A DNA stretch of 13,736 bases from Proteobacteria bacterium UBA1847 (GTDB taxonomy: Bacteria; Pseudomonadota; Gammaproteobacteria; Steroidobacterales; Woeseiaceae), in NCBI GenBank assembly GCA_002338605.1, contig DDIP01000170.1:15564-29299 (forward strand). The letters are read 5' to 3'. The notes under the pieces were generated by a model. That model worked only from the letters and a program-made list of their open reading frames with translations. It did not search any database and had not been told where the DNA came from. The position numbers were made by a program, and so were the translations under genes. Shown here one piece after another: positions 1 through 6,947 of this stretch (within the stretch, counting starts at the first letter, position 1; each line of letters begins with the position of its first letter).

Positions 1-939
1 GCGGGTAGGGCGTGTCCCAACCAGCGACGCGGCCGATCGGTGCTTCGAGGTGATAAAAGCATTCTTTTTGCACCGATGCGACCAGCTCGGCTCCAAATCC
101 GCCGAAGCGTGTTGCCTCGTGGGCAACCATGCAGCGGCCCGTCTTGCGTACCGATTCGGCCAGTGTCTGCACGTCCAGTGGCGCCAGTGTTCTTACGTCG
201 ATCACTTCGCAATCGACGCCGGTTGCTTTCGATGCCGCGATTGCGACATGCACCAGCGTACCGTAGGTGATGATCGTCAGTTCATCGCCGGCTTGCGCGA
301 TGTCGGCCTGGCCCATCGGGACCGTGTAATAGCCTTCCGGTACCTCACCTTTCGGATGCGAGCCCCAGGAAACTGCCGGCTTTTCCGGGTCACCGTCGAA
401 CGGCCCGTTGTAGATCCGTTTCGGTTCAAAAAATACCACAGGGTCATCGGATTCAATGGCACTGATCAACAGCCCCTTGGCGTCATAGGGATTCGACGGC
501 ATGACAGTCTTGATGCCGGTGACATGCGTGAAAATGCCCTCCGGCGATTGTGAATGCGTCTGGCCACCGCGGATGCCGCCGCCGCACGGCGTACGGATAG
601 TCACCGGTGAGAAAAACTCGCCACTTGAGCGATAACGAAGGCGAGCCAGCTCGCTGACAATCTGGTCGAAGCCCGGGTAGATGTAATCGGCGAACTGTAT
701 TTCTGCGATCGGGCGCAATCCATTCACGCCCATGCCAATTGCAGTACCGATGATGCCGCCTTCAGAAATTGGCGTATCAATTACACGGTGTTCGCCAAAT
801 TTTCGTTGCAATCCGTCGGTGCATCGGAATACGCCGCCGAAATAGCCGACGTCTTCGCCGAGCACAATGACACGTGGATCCTTGTCCATCATCACATCGT
901 GAGCCGAGCGAATGGCTTCGATCATGTTCATGCGTGCCA

Positions 940-940
<1 letters not shown>
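1..940 (-). CDS. bkdA2: Branched-chain 2-oxoacid dehydrogenase E1 component, beta subunit (partial, 3' end beyond window)
   Basis: This is the beta subunit of the thiamine-diphosphate-dependent E1 decarboxylase. With E1 alpha it decarboxylates the 2-oxoacids from Leu, Ile and Val and passes the acyl group to lipoyl-E2 in the cytoplasm. The 313 visible codons begin MARMNMIEAIRSAHDVMM and run to RVAGWDTPYP at the window edge without a stop. Family hallmarks are visible: VLGEDVGYFGGVFRCTDGL (about 26-44), DTPISEGGIIG with the conserved Glu at residue 60 that contacts the ThDP pyrimidine, and RTPCGGGIRGG. Family members are about 325-355 residues, so only a short C-terminal part is missing. The ATG overlaps the E1 alpha stop by one base (TAATG), which indicates translational coupling. 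A pyruvate dehydrogenase E1 beta is the main alternative. The leucine dehydrogenase two genes upstream argues for branched-chain substrates. Confidence 0.93.
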
Positions 941-2193
<1,253 letters not shown>

Positions 2194-3246
2194 CTACTTT
2201 TTTGCGGCGGCGATATTACGGCGCGCCAGCTCGTCGGCAAGTTCATTGGTCGGACGGCCTGTCTTCTTGCTTTCGGCAAAAATCTTGTCGAGGCGTTGCG
2301 GAATTTTCGCGACGTCGTTTCGAACCTGGTCTTCCGAACTCTTGCCAAGGTACTCGTGTGAAACGCTAATGATACCGCCTGCGTTAATCACATAGTCCGG
2401 TGCGTAGAGAATCTCACGCTCGGTCAGCCGCGCGCCGTCGGCTTCGGTGGACAGTTGGTTATTTGCGGAACCAGCGACCACTTTGGCCTTGATTCTTGGA
2501 ATGGTCGCTGAGGAGAGAATGTTGCCGAGCGCGCAGGGTGCGATGACGTCGGCATCCGCATAGAGAATTTCACTGGGTGCGATGACTTTCACGGGAACCT
2601 TGTCGCCGACGGATTTCAGATTGTCCCGGTTAACGTCGGCAACCAGCAATTTCGCGCCGGCCTCGTGAAGCAATCGGCACAGATGCCCGCCGACGTGACC
2701 GACACCCTGGACGGCCACTGTGAGTCCTTCGCAGGAGTCCAGGTTGAGGCGTGATTTGACGGCTGCCTGAATACCGAGGAATACACCCACTGCGGTCCAC
2801 GGTGACGGGTCGCCGCCAGCGCTTGTGCCGCTTTGCGGCAGTCCCGAAACGTACTTGGTCTGCTTCTGCACCTCACGCATGTCGTCAACGGATACACCGA
2901 CATCTTCTGCCGTGATATAGCGACCGCCGAGCGATGCGACAGCACGCCCAAGGGCTGCGAACAACGCCGGTGTTTTGGGTGCGGCATTGTTCGCAAGAAT
3001 CACTGCTTTACCACCGCCAAACGGCAGTTCGGCAACTGCGTTCTTGTACGTCATGCCGCGCGACAAGCGCAGCGCATCGGTCAGTGCGTCGGTGTTGCTG
3101 GCATACATCCAGCGCCGGCACCCGCCGGCGGCAGGGCCCAGTGCCGTGGAATGAATAGCGATGATCGCCCGCAAGCCGGTGGCCTTGTCGCTGAAAAAAT
3201 GCAGCGATTCGTGATCATTGAATTCGTGGTGTTCGAACACGCCCAT
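2194..3246 (-). CDS. ldh: Leucine dehydrogenase (Glu/Leu/Phe/Val dehydrogenase family)
   Basis: This 350-residue cytoplasmic enzyme catalyses NAD-dependent oxidative deamination of leucine, valine and isoleucine to 2-oxoacids. The following two genes then decarboxylate those products. The substrate-site motif GPAAGG lies at about 37-42. PFGGGKAVI places the catalytic lysine at residue 80, the same number as in Bacillus leucine dehydrogenases. The ITAEDVG Asp is at about 115. A Rossmann motif GVGHVGG (about 181-187) is followed by an acidic residue in LLVADVN, as expected for NAD. The length matches the 340-370 residues of leucine dehydrogenases and is well short of hexameric glutamate dehydrogenases. 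The ATG has AGGGGA about 5 bases upstream. It is the first gene of the operon, divergent from an Lrp-type regulator. Valine or phenylalanine dehydrogenase activity cannot be excluded from sequence alone. Confidence 0.93.
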   Translation of the reverse strand: MGVFEHHEFNDHESLHFFSDKATGLRAIIAIHSTALGPAAGGCRRWMYASNTDALTDALRLSRGMTYKNAVAELPFGGGKAVILANNAAPKTPALFAALGRAVASLGGRYITAEDVGVSVDDMREVQKQTKYVSGLPQSGTSAGGDPSPWTAVGVFLGIQAAVKSRLNLDSCEGLTVAVQGVGHVGGHLCRLLHEAGAKLLVADVNRDNLKSVGDKVPVKVIAPSEILYADADVIAPCALGNILSSATIPRIKAKVVAGSANNQLSTEADGARLTEREILYAPDYVINAGGIISVSHEYLGKSSEDQVRNDVAKIPQRLDKIFAESKKTGRPTNELADELARRNIAAAKK

Positions 3247-3378
3247 GCCGATCCCCTGTGAGCAATGCGTAGCGAACTAATATATCCCGGAATAAGCGGA
3301 AAAAGCATGCAAAACCTTTCACTGGACTGCAAAAACACGCATAATCAATGCAATTACAGGAACTAATTCGACTAAATT
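3247..3378. promoter_or_regulatory. Divergent promoter region between leucine dehydrogenase operon and lrp-type gene
   Basis: This 132-bp AT-rich intergenic region contains four TGCA cores at 3308, 3328, 3349 and 3380, the last inside the lrp start. Three continue as TGCAAAA, TGCAAAA and TGCAATT. The spacings of 20, 21 and 31 bp are close to two, two and three helical turns, so all lie on one DNA face. That arrangement suits an octameric Lrp-type protein that wraps DNA. Candidate promoters, by eye: on the minus strand a TATATT -10 at 3279-3284 with a poor -35, giving a leader of about 25 nt for ldh. On the plus strand a CATAAT -10 at 3340-3345 lies about 18 bp from CTTTCA. The 3328 and 3349 motifs overlap that second promoter, which suggests autorepression. 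The promoters are approximate. Confidence 0.5.
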
Positions 3379-3846
3379 ATGCATATTGTTTCTCTCGATA
3401 ATACGGATCGAAAAATCCTCAATTTACTGCAAAGCGAGCCCGGTATTAACGCGTCTGCCATCGGCGAACGCATCGGCCTGTCACAGTCCGCTTGCTGGCG
3501 ACGTATGCAACGCATGCGCGAGGAAGGTGTCATGCGTGACCACCCGGTCATCCTCGATCGCGAAAAGGTCGGGCTTACGACGATGGTGTTTGCGCATGTG
3601 AAACTGAATTCGCACGGTCGCAGCAATTTGTCCAAATTTGCCGACGCGGTAAAGGAATACCCGGAGGTCATGGACTGTTACGTGGTGCTCGGCAATGTGG
3701 ACTTCCTGTTGCGTATCGTCGCCGAAGACATCAAGGCCTACGAACAGTTTTTCTTCGAAAAACTGTCGCAGCTACCCGGTATCCAGGAAGTCACCTCCAG
3801 CATCGTGCTATCGGACATCAAGCACACCACCGCCCTCCCAATCTAA
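3379..3846 (+). CDS. Lrp/AsnC-family transcriptional regulator (BkdR-like)
   Basis: This 155-residue DNA-binding regulator is probably a leucine- or 2-oxoacid-responsive controller of the divergent branched-chain degradation operon. The N-terminal part (LDNTDRKILNLLQ) leads into a helix-turn-helix at about 24-43 with LSQSACWRR, characteristic of Lrp proteins. A RAM/AsnC ligand-binding and oligomerisation domain follows at about 65-150, including DCYVVLGNVDFLLRIVAED. The ending KHTTALPI is common in this subfamily. An in-frame stop at 3373-3375 leaves ATG 3379 as the only reasonable start. The nearest purine-rich stretch (AGGAA at 3358-3362) is too far upstream, so translation initiation looks weak or the message has a very short leader. 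Pseudomonas BkdR is the precedent for a divergent Lrp-type activator of bkd genes. The stop codon sits 6 bp from the first REP-like repeat. Confidence 0.92.
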   Translation: MHIVSLDNTDRKILNLLQSEPGINASAIGERIGLSQSACWRRMQRMREEGVMRDHPVILDREKVGLTTMVFAHVKLNSHGRSNLSKFADAVKEYPEVMDCYVVLGNVDFLLRIVAEDIKAYEQFFFEKLSQLPGIQEVTSSIVLSDIKHTTALPI

Positions 3847-3865
3847 AGATAAGGTGGCAGTCACC
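3844..3865 (+). repeat. REP-like element A (plus orientation)
   Basis: The core GGTGGCAGTCACC spans 3853-3865 and can fold with a GGTG/CACC stem and GCAGT loop. The 9 bases before it (TAAAGATAA) recur on the minus strand beside element C, so the repeat unit appears to include the lrp stop codon TAA at 3844-3846. The core of element B begins 34 bp downstream. Confidence 0.75.
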
Positions 3866-3883
3866 ACAACCGCACCTAAGAGA

Positions 3884-3902
3884 TATGGTGGCAGTCACCA
3901 TA
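3884..3902 (+). repeat. REP-like element B (plus orientation)
   Basis: The same 13-bp core as element A (3887-3899) is extended by TAT and ATA into a 7-bp stem with a 5-base loop (TATGGTG, GCAGT, CACCATA). It lies between lrp and the RAYT gene. The roughly 90 bases from here to the RAYT start hold no recognisable gene or strong ribosome binding site. Confidence 0.75.
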
Positions 3903-3993
3903 ACTGTGCGAATACCGAACAAACGGTCGCGTTCCTCCTGCCACGAGCATGGCATTGTGGGTAGCAAGTTGATTCAACCTGCTGGTACCAATC

Positions 3994-4650
3994 GTGCCGA
4001 AATTTGCCCGACTCGTTGTCCCCGGATACCCGCACCACATCACGCAGCGCGGTATCCGAAAGCAGCGAACGTTCTTCGACGACTCAGACTACAGAGCGTA
4101 TGCCAAACTTCTGGCGAATCTGAAGGAAAGCGCCGGGGTTAGTATCTGGTCGTATTGCCTGATGCCGAACCACGTGCACGTAGTTGCGGTGCCGTCGGAT
4201 CGGCGCGCATTGGCCAAGCTGTTCGGAGTCGTACATCAGCGTTACGCAAAACGCGTCAATGCACAACATGGCTGGCATGGGCATCTGTGGCAGGCACGTT
4301 TTTTCTCGGCAGTAATGGACGAATCACATGCTTTGGCTGCCATGAGATACATCGAATTGAATCCGGTTCGCGCCGGATTATGTGATCGACCCGAGTTGTG
4401 GCCTTGGTCAAGCGTTCACGCTCATTTGGGCACCAGGACGGATGCCTTAGTCGATGGTTGTAGTTTGATCGACGATATCGACAACTGGGTGGAGTTTCTG
4501 GACGACTATGCGGCCTCGGATCTGATTGACTCGCTCCGGTCCACTACGAGAACCGGGCGCCCGGCGGGAGACAGCGAATTCATCGATCGCCTCGAATCTG
4601 AAACCCGTCGGCGTATCCATCGCCTGAAGCCTGGGCCGAAACGTTTTTGA
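3994..4650 (+). CDS. REP-associated tyrosine transposase (RAYT, TnpA_REP)
   Basis: This 218-residue single-strand DNA endonuclease belongs to the Y1 HUH superfamily related to IS200/IS605 TnpA. The N-terminal RLVVPGYPHHITQRG block is diagnostic of RAYTs. MPNHVHVV gives the metal-binding HUH pair (His60 and His62). MRYIELNPVRAGL contains the likely catalytic Tyr119. The C-terminal TGRPAGDSEFIDRLE segment matches the usual RAYT tail. The start is a GTG at 3994, chosen because the family begins immediately before this motif. No convincing Shine-Dalgarno is present, consistent with low expression. REP-like repeats flank the gene on both sides, which supports the RAYT call over an autonomous IS200. 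The reading frame is intact with all key residues present, so it may be functional. Confidence 0.93.
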   Translation: MPKFARLVVPGYPHHITQRGIRKQRTFFDDSDYRAYAKLLANLKESAGVSIWSYCLMPNHVHVVAVPSDRRALAKLFGVVHQRYAKRVNAQHGWHGHLWQARFFSAVMDESHALAAMRYIELNPVRAGLCDRPELWPWSSVHAHLGTRTDALVDGCSLIDDIDNWVEFLDDYAASDLIDSLRSTTRTGRPAGDSEFIDRLESETRRRIHRLKPGPKRF

Positions 4651-4662
4651 TCGCCGCCCGTG

Positions 4663-4687
4663 AGATAAGGTGACAGTCACCTTATCT
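4663..4687. repeat. REP-like element C, perfect 25-bp palindrome
   Basis: Two 12-bp arms (AGATAAGGTGAC and its exact reverse complement) flank a single central A at 4675. Elements A and B (GGTGGC...GTCACC) and D and E (GGTGAC...GCCACC) are asymmetric. Element C combines the GGTGAC and GTCACC halves and is therefore symmetric. It begins 13 bp after the RAYT stop, between convergent transcription units. It could act as a transcription terminator, but the T tract after it is weak (TTTAAT). Confidence 0.8.
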
Positions 4688-4702
4688 TTAATATGTGATT
4701 AG

Positions 4703-4715
4703 GGTGACTGCCACC
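4703..4715 (-). repeat. REP-like element D (minus orientation)
   Basis: GGTGACTGCCACC is the exact reverse complement of the core in elements A and B. It starts 34 bp after the core of element C (4669) and 33 bp before element E. Confidence 0.75.
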
Positions 4716-4735
4716 TCAATTCGATTTAGAGATAG

Positions 4736-4756
4736 GGTGACTGCCACCTTAACTTA
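4736..4756 (-). repeat. REP-like element E (minus orientation)
   Basis: The core GGTGACTGCCACC (4736-4748) is inverted relative to element A. Read on the minus strand it follows the isoaspartyl peptidase stop TAA (4756-4754) by 5 bases (GTTAA). This mirrors element A, which follows the lrp stop by 6 bases. The upstream flank TAGAGATAG resembles the flanks of elements B and C. Confidence 0.75.
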
Positions 4757-5638
4757 GGTGAAGGTTTTTACTTGTAGGGGTTGTTGGCTTGAGAGGGAGG
4801 CGCGTTTCATGCCGTCGGAGTTGTATAGGGTTGCGATCCGGCCATTGTGGTCGACGGCGATGATGCCCGCGTCGCCGCCGAGGCGAGCGACTTCATCGAG
4901 CATGTCGTGGATTGCCTTGTCGAGTGGTACGCCGCTGCGGTAGGCGCAGGCGATCGAGACAGCGCCGCCAGCGCGGATGATGTGCTCGCCGGTGCCGGTA
5001 CACGATATTGCAACGTGATCGTCGCACCAGGTACCGGGACCGATCAGCGGTGTGTCTCCGACACGACCTTCGAGCTTGCCGAATGTGCCACCGGTCGAGG
5101 TGCCTGCGGCCAGTGCACCGGACTGATCCAGTGCGACGGCGCCGACGGTGCCGTGTGCGTGGCTGTCTCGCATTTCATCTGCTGTTACACCAACCGGCAC
5201 CGTGTAGTAGTTGTCCGGATCGGCGACTTCCTCGAAGCCATGGCTGCGGGCGAACGCCCCGGCACCGGTTCCGGCCAGCAAGACATGCGATGTCTTTTCC
5301 ATGACGCCGCGGGCCACGCGAATGGGATGAACAAAATCCCGGATCGCCGCAACACCGCCGGCCATACGGGTCGTGCCGTCCATGATCGAGGCGTCCAGTT
5401 CGACGTAGCCGGCTGTATTCGCTGCAGACCCGCGACCGGCAACGTAGAGTCCACACGCTTCAAGTTCAGCAACCGCGATCTCGACAACATCGAGCGCGCT
5501 GCGCCCGCCGCTGAGCAAGGTCTCGCAGTGACGCGCGAGCTTTTCAAGGTGAGCTTCGACGGCATCGTAATTGCGACCCGCGACCGGCCCGGCACCGCCG
5601 TGCAGTGCCAGGGCATATTGTTTCGGACTATTGCTCAT
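4754..5638 (-). CDS. iaaA: Isoaspartyl peptidase / L-asparaginase (plant-type, Ntn hydrolase)
   Basis: This N-terminal-nucleophile hydrolase removes isoaspartyl residues from peptides and hydrolyses asparagine. The start chosen is ATG 5638 (MSNSPKQYALALHGGAG). It gives 294 residues, against about 321 for E. coli IaaA. The frame is open to 5710, but the extra 24 residues resemble no family member. Using this numbering, ALHGGAG is at about 11-17. HGTVGAVALD places the autocleavage and catalytic Thr at 164. STGGTFGKLEGRVGD and SCTGTGE form the substrate site. The protein is expected to mature into alpha and beta chains by cleavage before Thr164. No signal peptide is visible. The start overlaps the end of the pentaheme cytochrome gene by 11 bases and lacks a clear Shine-Dalgarno, so it appears translationally coupled as the last gene of the operon. 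Confidence 0.93.
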   Translation of the reverse strand: MSNSPKQYALALHGGAGPVAGRNYDAVEAHLEKLARHCETLLSGGRSALDVVEIAVAELEACGLYVAGRGSAANTAGYVELDASIMDGTTRMAGGVAAIRDFVHPIRVARGVMEKTSHVLLAGTGAGAFARSHGFEEVADPDNYYTVPVGVTADEMRDSHAHGTVGAVALDQSGALAAGTSTGGTFGKLEGRVGDTPLIGPGTWCDDHVAISCTGTGEHIIRAGGAVSIACAYRSGVPLDKAIHDMLDEVARLGGDAGIIAVDHNGRIATLYNSDGMKRASLSSQQPLQVKTFT

Positions 5639-6947
5639 CGGCGTGTTCGGGATTCTCAAGGGAGGCGAGCATAGCCGCAAAGCGGGAAGGACGGTAGCGC
5701 TCGTCATCATTCAGCGTGTCGGCGATGCGATCCAGTCGTTCCTCGAGCACAGGATCGCCAATTTCGATGACCAGCATTTGAACGGCCATAAAGGCCTGCT
5801 CCGCACTGATGTAGTCGAGGTAGTTGCCTTCTGCACCGGTCGCCAGCACTTCTCGCAATAAGGCCAGTTCACGGTTACCGAGACGTGCCGGTGACAGGGC
5901 GTTTTCGAGCCGTGCCAGTGTCGCATCCAGCGACCGCGCCGCCGCCTGTGTTGCAGCGACGTCTGTACTGCTGGCGCGATGCAGATCGGCGAGGCCGGAC
6001 TCAAACGCATCGGCATCGCTGGGCGATATCACTCGCGCGACAACCATGGCCATGACCAGCGCGCCGTCGTGCAGGAACGGTTGGCCCGGTCCGACACCAC
6101 CGTGACGCGGCAATGCACGCCATTGCACCGACTTCATTGAACGGTGGCAGGCATGGCAGTCGTACAGCGCGAGTTCGGGAAACAGCCTGTCGCCAGCGAA
6201 ACGCTCACTTGCAACCAGTTGCAGTCTCTTGCGGCTCTCGAGAATCACGCCGGCAGCCCATGTATAGAGATGATTGACGCCGCCCTTGCGATCGGAATAG
6301 TCCGCGTCAGGCTGGTAATGCGGCTGGCGTCCCGCCGTTCGCCAAAGCTCGGAAAAAGTATCCAGCTCAAAAGCGAGTCGCGGATGACCGGCGGCCATGA
6401 TTTCATGGGTTGCGAATTTGTCGCGATTACCAAGGTGGCAGGACAGGCAAAGTTCGCCTCGCGCGTCGACCCGGTGCGTGGGATACATGCCCGCGGCACG
6501 ATTGGACTCCAAAGAAGCGGTCGCCGTGTTGTAGTGACTTGCGAGCCAGTTCTCCGCGCCACCGTGACAGGCTTCGCAGCCGATGCCGTCGGACAACTGA
6601 AAGCGGTCGCCACGCTGTGCCTTCGGTACATTGTCTGCATGGCAATCGAGACAGATGTCAGCACTTGTCGCCGACGCCAGTCCGAGTCGCGATGCGATCG
6701 CCTGTGACTGCGCATTGCTCAACACCGCATAGGCCCGCGAGTGCGGGTCGTCCTGGGTCCACGTGACGTATTCGTTCTGCAGGACGCTGGATCCGTCACG
6801 TGGCACGGCTGAACCGTGGCATTGAGACGTTGCGCAGGTGGCGACGCCCATGTGGGTGTATCCGTCGCGCTCCGGCAGCTCGGCGTTTGCGCCTGCGGCA
6901 AGGATTGCGGCAAGCACTGCCATCATTGATCTATTCATCGTCGACAT
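5628..6947 (-). CDS. Exported pentaheme cytochrome c (cytochrome c554-like multiheme protein)
   Basis: From ATG 6947 this is a 439-residue c-type cytochrome with an N-terminal signal peptide (RSMMAVLAAILAAGANA, then ELPERDG), so it should be periplasmic or beyond. There are four CXXCH heme sites: CLDCH (about 99), CEACH (about 124), CLSCH (about 167) and CHACH (about 264). A fifth site, CATSQCH (about 38-44), has four residues between the cysteines, a spacing known from tetraheme cytochromes c3. EIMAAGHPRLAFELDTF supplies conserved histidines that may act as distal ligands. The C-terminal 170 residues are heme-free and alpha-helical in character. ATG 6938 is an equally possible start; the frame is open to 6992, but that extension is not signal-like. 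The gene overlaps the upstream decaheme gene and is probably the periplasmic electron partner. Electron donor and acceptor are unknown. Confidence 0.88.
   Translation of the reverse strand: MSTMNRSMMAVLAAILAAGANAELPERDGYTHMGVATCATSQCHGSAVPRDGSSVLQNEYVTWTQDDPHSRAYAVLSNAQSQAIASRLGLASATSADICLDCHADNVPKAQRGDRFQLSDGIGCEACHGGAENWLASHYNTATASLESNRAAGMYPTHRVDARGELCLSCHLGNRDKFATHEIMAAGHPRLAFELDTFSELWRTAGRQPHYQPDADYSDRKGGVNHLYTWAAGVILESRKRLQLVASERFAGDRLFPELALYDCHACHRSMKSVQWRALPRHGGVGPGQPFLHDGALVMAMVVARVISPSDADAFESGLADLHRASSTDVAATQAAARSLDATLARLENALSPARLGNRELALLREVLATGAEGNYLDYISAEQAFMAVQMLVIEIGDPVLEERLDRIADTLNDDERYRPSRFAAMLASLENPEHADEQ

Larger units (their letters stand above)
3847..4753 (+). mobile_element. 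RAYT cassette with flanking REP-like repeats (REPtron-like)
   Basis: The element consists of two REP-like repeats, a Y1-type HUH transposase gene and three further repeats. It occupies the whole space between the stop codons of lrp (plus strand) and the isoaspartyl peptidase gene (minus strand). The outermost repeats, around 3853-3865 and 4736-4748, share the same 13-bp core in opposite orientation. They lie 6 and 5 bp from the two stop codons. No target-site duplication is recognisable, as expected for IS200/Y1-type chemistry. RAYTs are generally single-copy, domesticated relatives of IS200 transposases that mobilise or process REP elements, so the cassette need not itself be actively mobile. 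The exact ends are my estimate from the repeat positions. Confidence 0.7.

Noticed and set aside
3994-4650. Autonomous IS200/IS605 insertion sequence
   Set aside because: The protein is longer than IS200 TnpA and carries the RAYT N-terminal and C-terminal motifs. The repeats are REP-like hairpins on both sides rather than single left and right IS ends, and there is no tnpB.
3853-4748. CRISPR-like regular spacing of repeats
   Set aside because: The repeats are only about 13 bp, change orientation across the cluster, come in groups of two and three around a RAYT gene, and no cas genes are present.
5638-5710. Longer isoaspartyl peptidase start at 5710
   Set aside because: The additional 24 residues lack family similarity and overlap further into the pentaheme gene. 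The family core begins right after the ATG at 5638.
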